Of a stretch of DNA of 64,000 nucleotides, positions 24,724-37,035 are shown piece after piece. The notes beneath the pieces were generated by a model. It saw nothing but the letters and a program-made list of their open reading frames with translations. It did no database searches and was not told the DNA's origin. Position 1 is the stretch's first letter. The number at the start of each line of letters is the position of its first letter. This DNA comes from Delphinapterus leucas (Eukaryota; Chordata; Mammalia; Artiodactyla; Monodontidae), in contig NW_022098069.1 in the NCBI RefSeq assembly GCF_002288925.2, forward strand, positions 74,673,670-74,737,669, in the 5' to 3' direction. The position numbers and the translations under genes were made by a program.

Positions 24724-26075
24724 AGCAAGGGGCTCAGTGAAGTCGTCCTCTTGCAGATCTAGCTTGAAATAAAGATACTGTTCTACTGCACTCTACACAG
24801 TACTGTACAGTAAAGCACACAAAAGCACAGCCACTTGTAGAGGATGCACGCACGTGACAATGTACGCCAGAAATGTGAACTAACTTATGTGATTGGACAT
24901 ATGAATGCACCTTTGCATCTTTGAAATTTTGCAACTTGAAGGTTCGTATGTAGGGGACTTACTTGTATATGACATATCATCTTTTGTTTATCCATTTTCC
25001 TATTGATATTATGTAGGCTGTTTTCACTTTTTTTGGCTATTATTAATAAAGCTGCTAAGAATGGAATAGATCACGGTACATGTTTAACTTAAGACTTTGG
25101 CATATAGTTTTCCAATGTGATTGTACCATTTTACACTCCTACTACCAATCTATGAGAGTCTTTTTAATTTCAGCTGCTCCAGTGAGTATGAAGTGACACC
25201 TCACTCTGGTTTTAATTTGCAGTCCCTGCTGACTAATTATGTTGAGCATTCTTTCATATGCTTATTGGCCATTCTGCATCTTCTTTGTGAAGTGTGAATT
25301 TAAAACATTTTCCATTTTTAAAACTGAGTTGTCTTTTTATCCTTGAGTTTTAAAAATATATTTTGGATATAAGTCCTTTGTGAGATAAGAGTATTGCAAA
25401 TATTGTCTTGCAGTCTGTAGCTTCCTTTTTCATTTTCTTAATGGTGTCTCTGGATGAGTTTTATATTTTGGTAAAGTTAGTATTTCGTGGTTAGTACTTT
25501 TTGTGTTCCCTAAAAAGCCTTTTTCTATACCAAATCATATAAATATTCTTTTAGTTTTTCTTCTAAAGCCTTTAGAGTTTTAGCTTTAAGTTCAGGCCTA
25601 GATCCATCTCTTGGTGCATGGTGTGAGGAAGGGGTCAAAGTTTTTTTTTCATACATCTATACAGTTATTCTGGTGCTATTTGTTGAAAAGACTTTTTCTT
25701 TTTCCATTGATTTGCCTTGGATTTTTGTCTAAAACGTGTTCTCCATATATGTGTTGCTCTATTTTTGAACACTTCATTCTATTCCATTTATTTATTTGTA
25801 CATTGTTACTGACATTGTCTTGATTGTTTTATACTACTGTAAATGATATTGGTTTTTGAACTACCTTTTCTAATTGTTTACTAGCATACAGAAATACAAT
25901 TTTTTAATATGTTGATCTCATATTCTTACTTTGCCAAATTTACTTATTAGTTCTAGACGTAGCTGCTCTGTAGATTCCTTATGATTTGCTACATTCACCA
26001 TCACTTAGTATGCAAGTAAAAAGTTTTATTTCTTCCTTTTTAACCTTGATGCCTTTCTCCATTCAATTCAATTGA

Positions 26076-29000
26076 TGATTTTTATAATACACTGAATTCA
26101 ATTTACCCGAGAAAAAGAAATGTTGAACAACTGATTACTTTTATTGCTTATCAATCTAGAAAGGCTTTTGGGAGGCATACCTGATTAGGACATACTACAT
26201 CTTCATCTTCAGGAATATTTTACTGAAAGAAAAGTCCTTAAGTTTGTGAATGTCTAGAAAGACGAGTTCTGTTGATGCTGTTCTTAACTAGGTACCCAGG
26301 GAGCTTGTGAGTAACCATTTGTTCCATGGACAGTTGGGAGTAAAGATATTTTATTAATCTGATTTCCAATGTTAGGATTTCACATTACTACAAAATTTTG
26401 TTGACCTTCACAGCTTTTCCTATCGTTAGGCCTCCCTGTCTTTCTGCAGGTGTTACTACCTCATTTCAGACTGAAGAAAATCCGGCAGAACATCCTAAAA
26501 TAAATCAGCAGTGCTGCAAAGAAAAAGATCGATAAGAATTTCTCTCCTAGGCTAGCTCCCTCTTTTACCAGATACCATGGGTTATCCAAATGAATCCAAA
26601 TGGTGACTCTCCCCCACAGAAGAGGGAAATTAAAACTTTAAATCAACCCATCATGTTTTCTGCATATGTGCTTAGGCTCCAGTGGAAAAGGTTCCTTGGA
26701 TGCTCTTTCATTACCTTAGGCAAATAAGCAGCAGGGGCTTCTGTGTAAATATGCAAATGCACACGCTGAATTAAGGCGTATTGTTTGCTCAGTTAATATG
26801 TGCTTTGGAGGAGGCATTATTTGCTTATAAAGCTCTGAAATCCCTTTGTAGATACATCACTTTGGGCTGACAGCTTTGAGAGGTGGGAGCTGATGGAGTG
26901 CTCTAGCAGCCCTGCTTGAAGTGCTGTTGGCACGGCTGGTGGGGAGGGGGCTGCTGATGGGTGATGCTTCTTCCTGTCACCCCAGCAATGGCACAACCAG
27001 AAATAGCAGACAGCATGTGAAGAGACGATGATAGAGTATGAAGGATGCACAGAATGAAAATTACTCAGAATATGGCAGCCTTCTCCTCCCTGAATAATTG
27101 AGAACTGGCTGAACAGTCACTCACAGAGAGGCACAAAGCAGGGATCTTTCTATGGGTGTGCTTGCAGAAATGACTCGCCATATTCAGTAGAGAGGGCGTA
27201 CATGAAGGGAAGACCTACTGCTTACCTTATGTCTCCATCCAGCTCACAGTTTCTAAAAGAATGACAGACAAGAGAGAGCTGTTGGGTTTTTTTTTGCTGA
27301 ATTATGGCCATAAGTACAGAAGATTAGAGATAATCACAAATCCTTTCTCCTCTCTTCTAGAAGTTGGCATGCTGAAATTTGGGCTTGTGGTCTTGTATTT
27401 GGAAGCCCAGCAGGTGTATTCTGAGTCCTTCTGTGTAAAGAAATGTGGTCTCAGAATAGCACTGCATATATTCAACCCAGATTAACGATTTGTAGGTAAT
27501 CAAAAACTTGGCCCAACACAGTTAAATGTCACCTTGACCTAAGTTAGGAGTACTAGATTTTCTTTTGATGACAGGACACTTTAAATCAAGAAGTGCTTGG
27601 ATGAAAGCACTTTTGCCGGTTGTCTCCTGTGGATGTGTATCTTATGGCTGATAGCTCCATTAAATGAGTGGTGCGAACATCCTTTAGTCTCAAGCTTCCT
27701 TTTACTGCTGCCTCTGGTGAGCGCTCAAGAATACAGAGGTTATCATAACAAAACAGAAGCAATGTGAATAAAAAGTTAAGGGTAAAAAAGAGTGAGCTCA
27801 GTCACTTTGATGAATCTACTAAGAAAGGTATATGTGACTTTGGCACATTTTTTTTTTTTGGCCAATTTGTTGGAGAGGAAGTTATAGAATCAAAAGTTTT
27901 GAAAAGTGTGACACACCAAGTGAATTCATAAGCCAACTTTCTCTGTGAAACAAAGCTCAAAGGCACAAAAGCACAAAGCAAGGTGTCTGTGTCTGCCACA
28001 AACTCACTCCCTTGAAGTTGTCCTATTGCTTTTATAAGCGAAATTGCAGCATAGCCAATGGGCAGATAGAAGCAGGTGGGGTCCCACTGTGGACGTGTTC
28101 CATCTGTAGGCCATTAGGAGTCTGCTCCAGCGGCCCTGTGTGGTTCTCATTAAACACTAATCAAAAGGCTAGGACTCATCTTTTTTTGCAGTGCTCCCTA
28201 TTTCTTTCAATGCACCTGCAAATAAAATGAAATGGGCTTAATGGACTGAGGCTTTGACTGATTCTCATAGCTCTGCTGCATGGTCACTAGTTGCTTCTCT
28301 TGGTAATTTACAAGGTTTCCCGCTGTATGATAAAACGCAGGTGCTCGGGCTGTCATCCAGAGTGATGATTTATTAGCTTTAGTCGTACCACAGACCTCAG
28401 GCAGCAGGCACTAAATCAAGAGAACATATACTGAAATAATATGTTTTCCAATGATGACCCATGGAGACTCTTTAGTTGTTCATGCCCTTTACCCACTGCT
28501 GTTGGTTTTGCCATTTCTCCTCATTATTTTAAAGCCCACAGGATTCACTTCCTGTCTTAATTTCTCACCTACCGGGATGGCCTCACCACCAGCTTTATTG
28601 CTATAGATTTCTAGTTGATCCTTCATACCATCAAAGAGTTCCAGCTAATGAGGAAGAGAAAGGGAACCTCAGGGGCTTTTTCAGGCCTCAGGGACATTCA
28701 GAATTCCTATTCCAGGCTTTACTTTGCTATGGTTGCCAGACAATAAAAGCTCATGTTGTCCTTTAGAAACAAACCCTGCTTTGTGTTTAAGTACGTCCAG
28801 ACATTCATTTGGAACATTGCATCCACTGAATATTTCTCTATGGAAATTTGTTCAGAGGTGCTGCCTTCCTATTTTTGTGACAGTGACTATCAATCAAAGT
28901 GACTTCTTGTTGATTATCCAAGAGCCCTATGAACAGATCAGAGAAATCTTTAATTAGTGTTAAATGCCTGCCAAACATGGGCACAGAGAAGAATCACTCA

Positions 29001-30404
29001 GTCAATCAAAGCAGAAACCTGGTGTGGATTCTGAATTTTAATGAGAGGCCAGGTCAGAGATGTAAAGGGAGTCCTAATAGGTTAAGAAAGTGAATGTAGG
29101 GAGCAAAATGTCCAAAAGTATATTGAAAACTGAAAAGAATAGGAATAGAAGAGAAAAGTCAGCGATGTAAAATACTGAGTAAGATAGCAGAAATGAACGT
29201 TAATTTTATGAAACAGATAACGAAACCCAGATCAGCCCTTAATAGCACAAAATAGGGAGATCCAAAGCTTCAGTCAAAGCTGTGGGGAGTCAGTGATCAT
29301 TGCCTTGCATGTGTAGCTGTGGGATGACAGGTGCAGAGCGGGCATGACCCAGTAGTGGAAGTAGGGTGGTGTGAGGGTGTTCATGACTGAGGATCTTGGG
29401 ATTTGCCAATACCAAAGTGAGGTAGCTCCGTGGTGAAGATGGTGAGGATGGTGACCACCCAGGAGGTTTCTGAGTACCCTCAAAGGCAACAGCTACCCCA
29501 TTTGTTAAAAGGAAGAAGTGGAAATATATATGATTCCCCAAGGTGATATTCAAAACATTCAACCACTGGTGAGGACAGACCCTGACCTTTCAGAATGGAC
29601 AGCAGCCATGCCCTGGAGCAAGATCCTGGATGTCTCTGCCAGGACAGGCATTAGGCCCTTACTGGCTGTATCATGGGGAGGTCTGGGAATCCTGGGAGAG
29701 GGCTGGGCAGCCAAGGCTGTGAGCAGCTCTGGTAGGCTTCAGGGCAGGGGCTTCCTACCAACCATTAAGAAAAAATTCCAACATGCTGACATTTTCAATG
29801 GAACCAGCACGTACTGGTCGATTTTCAGTCCTGTCAAATTTCTCTGTTATGAATGTTAATTCGTGATGTTGCAGAAAATCTCCCTTTTTATCTTCTCCTC
29901 TTAAGTTACATCATGAGAGAAAGAACTGAGATTTTTAAGACCAAATAAACACGTGAGGCAGTGACTTTCTTCTTCCAAGACCCTTCATGCCCAGCAAAAA
30001 AGCAGCATGAGCCCTGTGACAGCAGTAAGAAACACCCCTCTGTCATTCCCAGACAACTCCATAACCAGCTGTCACAACCTCCCTTTAACTGTTCTACCTT
30101 TCTTGCTGCTGTCTGTTGGTTTTTAGAAGGAAGATTATTTCTTCTGTTATATCAGATATGTCAACCTCTCAAGTTGTCTTAAATACTAACAAACACCATC
30201 TTCACTGTATTTGAGAAAGGAAACTGACAAAAAGAGCTAGAAGGGAACTTGAGAAAATATTTACCCAATTTTCTAATGGGGCATTGCAACAATGCAGTAG
30301 GTACACAAAAATATTTGTTGAATAAGTAAATGGGTAAATGAATCAGTGGAATTATTCTTAAATTCTACAATCAGAGAGAATATCTATCTAGCATCAACTC
30401 TTTT
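26076..30404. other. Mostly non-repetitive DNA, candidate conserved non-coding tracts
   Basis: No exon and no interspersed repeat was recognised over 4.3 kb, which is unusual in this repeat-dense window. Two tracts (26690-27060 and 28000-28420) look constrained and are listed as findings. A 113-codon frame at 29518 has no domain. Confidence 0.5.
28000..28420. promoter_or_regulatory. Candidate conserved non-coding element
   Basis: This is single-copy sequence with sites of transcription-factor type: AATCAAAAGG (TCF/LEF-like, about 28159), GATGATTTATTAGC near 28364 (homeodomain-like) and GCAAATAAAATG near 28208. This is inference from composition and motifs only; no alignment was possible. Confidence 0.3.
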
Positions 30405-31310
30405 GTTATTCTTAGTATTGTAAAATCAATATGAACAAGTTAAAAAAGCATAAGCAATACAGAAATGTCCTTTTTTGCCCAATGACTGCATAGTTTTCCA
30501 CTGAACAGAAGAAGTGTGACTTATATAACCTGCTTCTTACTGGTAGATATTTGAATTTTTTCTAACTTTCACCCTTCTCAACAGTTCTATAATGCTCATT
30601 TTTTAAAACTCATTCAAGTATTTCTATAAGATAAATTCTGCTAAGGGAATTGAGGAGAGAAAGGTATACACATTTAAAATTATAATACATATTGCCAGAT
30701 CACTCTTGAAAAAGTTAGGTTAGTTTATACTCTAACCAGAAGTGTATGAGAGTACTCGTTTCTTCACATTCTCAACAAATACTGATGACGCTATGTTTAA
30801 AACTTGCCAATCAGAGAGGTGAAAAATTGTACCTCTATTTTTTAATTTAAATGTTTCCAACTATCAGTGAAGTTGAGCATCTTTTCATATGTTTAGTGAC
30901 ATTTATGTTTCTTCTAAGCATTTCTAGCTTTTTTGGGGTTTTTTGCCATTTTTCAGTGGTGATGGTTGCATCATTTTTCTTATTGATTTGTAAGATCCTT
31001 TTTTATATCAGGGAAATCAACTTTTCGCCTGTGATCAGTGTTGCATTTTTATTAGTTTTTTTTTAACTTTGGTTATGTCATATTGTATCATACTTTGTTG
31101 TATAGAAGTTTATAATTTTCATATTGTTAGATTTATTATTTTTTTCTTTATGTTTTTGTGTCATGTTTCGAAAATATTTCCTCACTACAAAATTAGCCTA
31201 AAATATGACTATTTCTTCTAGTCCTTCTATATTTTTATGATTTTACATATAAGTCTTTATTCCATCTAGAATTTTCTAATTTATATTTAAAGACTTTCAG
31301 AGAAAGATAT
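30405..31310 (-). mobile_element. Old L1 (L1M-type) 3' fragment
   Basis: Reverse-strand L1 3' blocks are readable: 'gactgcatagttttccact', 'aacagttctataatgctcat', 'ttgccagatcactcttgaaaaagttag', 'ctctaaccagaagtgtatgagag', and 'agttgagcatcttttcatatg'. Diverged, with no coding capacity. Confidence 0.8.
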
Positions 31311-34095
31311 CCTATAGCCTTTATGGTTAACACATTCTAATCATTAGCCCCTAGAATGCTTAGAAGAATCTTTCTTAGAAACATAGAATTTTAAAACTAA
31401 AGAAATAATCTTTGTCATTTCAAAAATAAAGAACCTGTGATCAAGAGGTTAGTAAAAATAGTGATTTAGGGGCACAGCAGAGAGTAGACCACACATCTCT
31501 GATTTCTGGTTTAAGAGCCTTTTCTCTGTGTTATGCTGACATTTAAAATATTTAAATAAATCCTTCAGAGCAAAGCTCAAATGGCTCCTTCTTGTTTTGT
31601 GTCTTCAGTAGGAACGTATTTTATTCTAGCTTGTCCATGAAAGCCATGACTATATTAATTTCTCTTCAGCCATTTTCATCCCCACATTAAGTGAGTGGGT
31701 GCAGATATTATGCATTCGAGAATTATGTATAAATATGATGAAAGAGAGTGTAGTGGAAAAAGTTTAGAATCTCAGGAGTGTTTGATCATGACCACCATTG
31801 TTGACATCTGACTGTGACAGTTAAGTTTTGAGAAATATGTGATCCCTTAGGAAACAGCAGAAAACTTTCTCAAACTAATGTTTTGAATCATTGGTCATTT
31901 GAGAAAGGATAAAATGGGCAGTCAGTATAATGTTTGCATTTACTAAATAGTATATTCAGTTATGCAAAAAGAGAAAACTTCAGAATTCAGTGTTAAATGG
32001 ATTATGTTATTAGGATCAATATTCAGTTTCTGCTACTTCTGTGCATAAACAGGCACACATACGTCATAAATTTCTACATGCCCATAAACCTGTTTTATCA
32101 CCCTCTTTGCCCTGTCCCTTCACTCTCTGTGGAAATTCTGGTCCTACACTGCCTATCCAGGGCTCCAGCCATCTGCTTTCCTTTGCTCTGGGATAGTTAT
32201 GCCTTCTGCCTTTGGCCTGCCTGCTTGGTTTCTGACCTGTGTTTGCCCAGTCTCTGGGAGCTGAGAGGCTCTGCCTTCCCTGTGTCTGCCTGGTTCCTAA
32301 CAAACACGCTGCTCTCGCCTGCCCTTGGACTCTAGTTCCTCTGGACTCCTGCCTGCCTGCCTGCCTTCTGCCTAACTCACCATTTAGCTCACAACTTCTC
32401 AACTGGGGTGAATTCCTGGCTTTCCCAGTTTCTGTTACTCCACAGTAACTCTGCACTTCTATTGTACGATAGTCTACCATTCTCGCATTCATGCCTAGGA
32501 TTCAAGGTTGCTTTTTTTTTTTTTTTTGCTTTTATCTACTGTGAAGGAGAATATGTAACATAAATACAACCTCACCAACCTCACTAAGGCGCGAGGACAT
32601 TTCTGTATGGGGTCAAGTCACACACAAGTTAGGTAATTCACAGGAACAATTTTGAATTGTTTCTTTAGTTAGGCGTAGACTTGATATACATCAATATGAT
32701 TCTTTGTGGTTTCCTTTGTTTAAGATTTTCCCCAATTCTTGGGAGCCTTGTCCTTTTAAAATAAATTTCATCTGTATTTCTCCTGAGATCTCAGGATGTG
32801 TAATTTCTTTTGATAGTATCCCGAGTTCCTGGAGAAGTCATCTTGGTACCAAGTCAAAACGGTTCTTTCTGAATCTATCTGACTCATGCCTCTGTCAGTG
32901 CTATGTGCGTTCTACCCACAAAAGAGAAGTCAGTGTCCACTCTGCATCTTTCGGCAACCTGAGATGCAACCTCAATTTCTGCTTGCACATCCTGTCTCTT
33001 CTCAGGGCTTATTTCATCCCTTTTCCTTAAAGCCTCTAGGTTTCCTTGTAACTTTGGTTACAACATTATAAACTTCCTTGATAAGATGGAATTTCAAGAT
33101 CTCCAGGGACTCCAGCTAATTAAACTCTGTCTCTTGCTTCCCACATGCCACATACTCTTTGTTAGGATATTGCTGACCTTATTTTCTTCATCTCTAATTT
33201 GACAACAAAAACAATAAAAATGCCAAGCATGTACTGAGCAGTCAATAAATGTTAACTTTTATTATGACATTTGCTGTCTCCATGATTGTTTATTTTTTTA
33301 AGGAGATGAGATAAATCTAAAAAAAGTACCTGTTTTTGCATGACATATGTCTTTTCCTTGAGTTAAGTTGTCCATTCAAAATGAATTACCATAAATAACA
33401 AAAAACTGCAGAGGAGGGAAAACTTAAAAATTAAAACATAATATTATTATGAATAAGATGTTTCAAATAGATGGTGATTGTATTATGCCCATTATTGCTA
33501 ATTTTAGGTGTGTAAAATACCAGTGGTATTATATTTGTTTGCATGTTGGGTTTTTTTGTTGTGGATGTAAGGGTTTTTATGGGTTTCCTCGTAACTTCAG
33601 TCCTCTCACCCTGATTTCCTTTAAGGTTTATGTTTTTCAATCCATGAAAAGGTAGAATATCTCTGACAGCTCCAGGAGGCCTATACCCTCTGTCCCTTAG
33701 ACTTGTTTTCGGATACAATCACACTCCAGAAGTGAATTTTCCAGCTCCGGAGATTTTCAGGGTCCTTCAGTGTAATTCAGAGACAAGTTTGTGACTGAAG
33801 TGATATGGGAAGCAGACTCTAGTCTGGGGTGCTGGAGGAGGGGATCAAGGTTATAGGTCCTGATTCAACTCACTCCATTATTGATCCCAGAGGAAAACTA
33901 GATAAAAGCCAAGACAGAAGTCAAGTCAGGCAGATCTATTTAAACACCACACATAATGAGACTGAAATAGAGTAACTGCAACCCAGGGGGCAAGATTTAT
34001 TCCAGGCTGACTTCTCACCGGGAAGGCGACAGCAAACTGTATCCAGACACTCAGACTGGAGCTCACTGATTACAATTCTCTGCAGAATATGGAGC
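31311..34095. other. Intergenic DNA, no gene recognised
   Basis: No clear feature. The part at 32100-32360 is C/T-rich with repeated CTGCCTG, and a 23-T-rich tract lies at 32510-32528. A 142-codon minus frame at 32064-32492 is Arg/Gln-rich low-complexity sequence without a domain. Confidence 0.4.
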
Positions 34096-34099
34096 AAAA

Positions 34100-34300
34100 T
34101 TATTCAGAGCTGGACTTCAGTCTTGTTCCATTTAGTGTCTTGGACAAGTATTTTCTCTGCGCTTCAATTTCCTAACATATATAATGAGATTAACCATACC
34201 TATCTCCTATGAACTTAAATTTGGTAGCATTGCAATTACATTCAGTAATGTGCGAAAAATACTTAGGACAGTGAGTGGCACATAGTAAATAATAAATGGT
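34100..34300 (-). repeat. MIR SINE
   Basis: The minus-strand MIR is readable as 'cttcaatttcctaacatatataatgagattaa', 'ccatacctatctcc', 'cagtgagtggcacatagtaaataataaatgg'. Confidence 0.75.
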
Positions 34301-34304
34301 GGAT

Positions 34305-34352
34305 ACCATTATTGTTGTTGTTGTTATCATTATTGTTGTTATTTTTATTGTT
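34305..34352. repeat. (GTT)n-rich low-complexity tract
   Basis: Imperfect ATTGTTGTTGTTGTTATC repeats, probably grown from the MIR tail. Confidence 0.85.
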
Positions 34353-36265
34353 ATTTAAGGCTGAAGGGTAAGGGCCAGACCGAGGCAAGCAAGAAACCTT
34401 ACACAGTGACTTTTAGCAGTGAGGTTTTGCCCCTTGGGCTCCATAGAATCTCATTCTAGTGGTATTTTAGCCTTTAAAAGTGAAACTTTCCTAAGATGGA
34501 GTAGGGAGTGACCTTTTCAGTATCTTCTCTGAGAACCTTTCTAAGTTTTTATATTAGATCTCCTTCCTAAAAGCTCAATGATGTTGGCAAAGGACATATA
34601 AGGTGGGGAAGTTATATGAAGACCTCTGGTCTTTTAAGTCAATAAAAACCGATGATATTCCAGCTCATTTGATTCTGGACCCAGATTGGAAGCGTTCTAG
34701 CTGGCAGCTATAAGGGCTGAGCATTATAGAGTAAGTAGGGAGAAGTACAATAAACCTTAAGATTCCTTTAGTAACTTTTGCACATATATAATTTCCTTCT
34801 CTCATCTAATGTTAACTGAGAGAATGGGGTGTGATATACAAGATCTGTAAGAAATTGAGTCTGCCCTCAAAGATCTTATACTCTTATAGGAAGAGAAGGA
34901 ATGTACAAATGCACCAGAAAAAATTATTACCTCTGCTCTCCACCCACCAGTACAGCTGGAGATAAAGTGGTGGGCATAACTAGAAGACTTTTGCAAGGAA
35001 TAGACAAGTCTAATGGAACATTTTGTTAGGTTACAGTCAAAGGACATCAGGGCAAGCATTATATTTACTCTTATTGTTATATTTATTGTTATTTAGGACT
35101 GAAGCAGGGGGGATAGGCAGAGATAAGCAGGAAACTAATACACTATGACTTTCAGAGTGAGGAAATAGTCCATTCTACTTCCGCCATGGAAAACATCTGG
35201 GGGAAGAAAGAAACGAAGAGTGACTATGCTGGCAAAATCACGTCCAGGCAGAATCCCTGCTGAATCTGTCTCCTGCTTTAAAACGCTGGACAGGAGTTCG
35301 TCACATAGAATCAGGAGTATAAGGGTTCTGGAGACAGTGCAAGGAGGCTGCCTGACAGAGAGTTCATGAGAGCCATACTTTTCTTTCTGTGAATCATAAA
35401 TAAATTGACATTACTCACTGCCAATCCTTTTGGAGTTGGATATTTTGGGGGGAATTGTAAGGATAGGTACGTGAAGAGTACTGAGTCTGGCCCCAAGTGA
35501 ACATGGACTATAAATAGAGGCCACCCTAAGGATCCCAGGACACGTTTGGATTACAGCTCAATAACCATAATCAGGCACAGGATTGAGAAGCACCTTAGAA
35601 GAGTACAAAAGACACATTTTCAGAGGTCTGGGTAGTGAAAAGTTACTTCTAGCCTAAGAGTAGAGAGAGGAGAGAAAAAGGAGGAGGAAACTTTGCAAAA
35701 GAGTTAATTGTCTTGGGCTTTGGGAGGTGGTGTAGTGGACGCTGTGGCTAATTCCCTGGTATGCACTGCACCTCAGATGATCTGTGTAAACTGCCTGTGG
35801 TTGTTCCAGGCCCTTTGTCAGGGATTCGTTCAGAGATGAATAGGCCCATGCTAATCTGGACCAATAAGAGGGATAAAGTGCGTTGGGACTTTTGGGAAGA
35901 AGCCACTCTCTTTCTGCTCTAGGATGAGAACAAAGAAACATTCAGCCTCAGTTGCTACTGGCAGGACTCCTGCTACCACAAGAAAAATCGGTTGCCCCAC
36001 GAAGCCATAATCAAGGAGAGCAGACTGGAAGGATAGAAAAAGACTGCCTCCCTGATGACAATGATAGAAGGGTAGGATTTGAATATATGGAGTTACAGAA
36101 ATTTTGTAGAACTCTGAGCAAAGGTAAGAAAGTTTAGCATACGTGTGGAGAGCAGCCAGGAGTTCTCCACTAATAATCCTCTCCCCACTCACCAGTTCTG
36201 TCTATCCAGCATTTGAAAATGGTGCACAATAAACCATTTTTGTTGCTTCCAAAAAAAAAAAAGTT
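34353..36265. other. Unclassified DNA with diverged direct repeats and a poly(A)-ended segment
   Basis: Two related ~82-bp segments (34342-34424 and 35081-35162) flank 650 bp. Further on, sequence ending in AATAAA (about 36228) and a 12-A run (36252-36263) looks like a retroposed 3' end. No domain was recognised in the 61- to 113-codon frames here. Confidence 0.4.
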
Positions 36266-36904
36266 TTGTTGTTTAAACTTCAAGAGAGTATTTATTATTG
36301 CTTTGGATCTTTATAAATTTGAACATGGTAGGAAAAACCTATTGTTTGGTGGTTGGTCACTTTCCTTAATGGTTACATAATTTTGATGTGTTTTAAGAAA
36401 TTTCTGTGTCAGGAGTTGTGTTTGAGTTTCCATCACACTCTCCTAGTCTGCTGCGTCCTGCCACAGCCAGGTGTTGTGGGAAGAGCTTTGGAGAGTTGCC
36501 TGTGACTTTGAATCCCAACTTTTGATAGTGTGATTGCTAACTTTTGAACTGCATTTTCTTCTACTATACTTGAACAATCTTCTTGTTAAAATAAATGAAA
36601 TCCTGTTTGTGTTCTAATATATTCTAATTGTAGTCCCTGGAATCAAGACGACATTATTTTAGGTCTCTGCAGAAACAGTGGTCGCTCTTCAAGGGTTTTC
36701 AGGAAGAGATGGCTTTGGGAAGAGTCTATTATGTCATAGAATAAGGAGGTTGTGACTTTGGAATTCTGGCCAAATTCCATTTGGAATATTTGTAGTCTGC
36801 CTTATCAAAATGTATACACTAAAAAAATTAACCATTTCTAGGTAGTTATGTAATTTTTTTTCTTATTTCTTATTCCTTGTTTTACTGAATGGTTCTCAAT
36901 GGCT

Positions 36905-37035
36905 GGAATGTAAGCTCAATGAACAGAGGAATTTCGGGGGGGGGGTTGTTTACTGTGGTACAGCTAATACCCAGAAGAGTATTTGAAGCATAGTCAGCTG
37001 TCAATAAATGTTTGCTGAATTAATTAATTAATTAC
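36905..37035 (+). repeat. L2 3' tail
   Basis: The typical L2 end 'ggaatgtaagctcaatgaacag...agtcagctgtcaataaatgtttgctgaat' is followed by TAAT repeats. An 11-G run (about 36936-36946) interrupts it. Confidence 0.75.

Larger units (their letters stand above)
23621..24965 (-). mobile_element. TcMar-Tigger DNA transposon, deleted, with nested L1
   Basis: The left end CAGTGAGTCCCCTACACAC and the inverted right end CAAGTAAGTCCCCTACATAC are terminal inverted repeats, each bordered by TA (23619-23620 and 24966-24967). Removing the nested L1 3' end (about 23765-24152) leaves roughly 960 bp, so the element has lost most of its transposase gene but retains the C-terminal coding part. Sequences rich in 'tacagtac' near 23740 and 24190 are normal parts of this element. 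Confidence 0.8.
23245..26075 (-). mobile_element. Old L1 (L1M-type), interrupted by Tigger
   Basis: The left part (23245-23618) is an ancient L1 3' end in reverse, with 'tattgaggtaaaatttacctacagcaaaatgcacaaatctt' and 'ccccttgataggcaaccactgctctg'. The right part resumes after the Tigger insertion at 24968. It continues with 'gtttatccattttcctattgat', 'ggctattattaataaagctgc' and 'cattttacactcctactaccaat', then ORF2 C-terminal sequence, to about 26075. The two halves are collinear, so the Tigger is a later insertion. No open ORF2 remains. Confidence 0.8.

Noticed and set aside
29518..29859. 113-codon plus-strand frame
   Set aside because: No recognisable domain, no splice-site or promoter context, and flanked by ordinary non-coding DNA.
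32064..32492. 142-codon open frame on the minus strand, Arg/Gln-rich
   Set aside because: It lies on CTGCCTG-rich low-complexity DNA, no domain, and overlaps open frames on the other strand; composition explains it.
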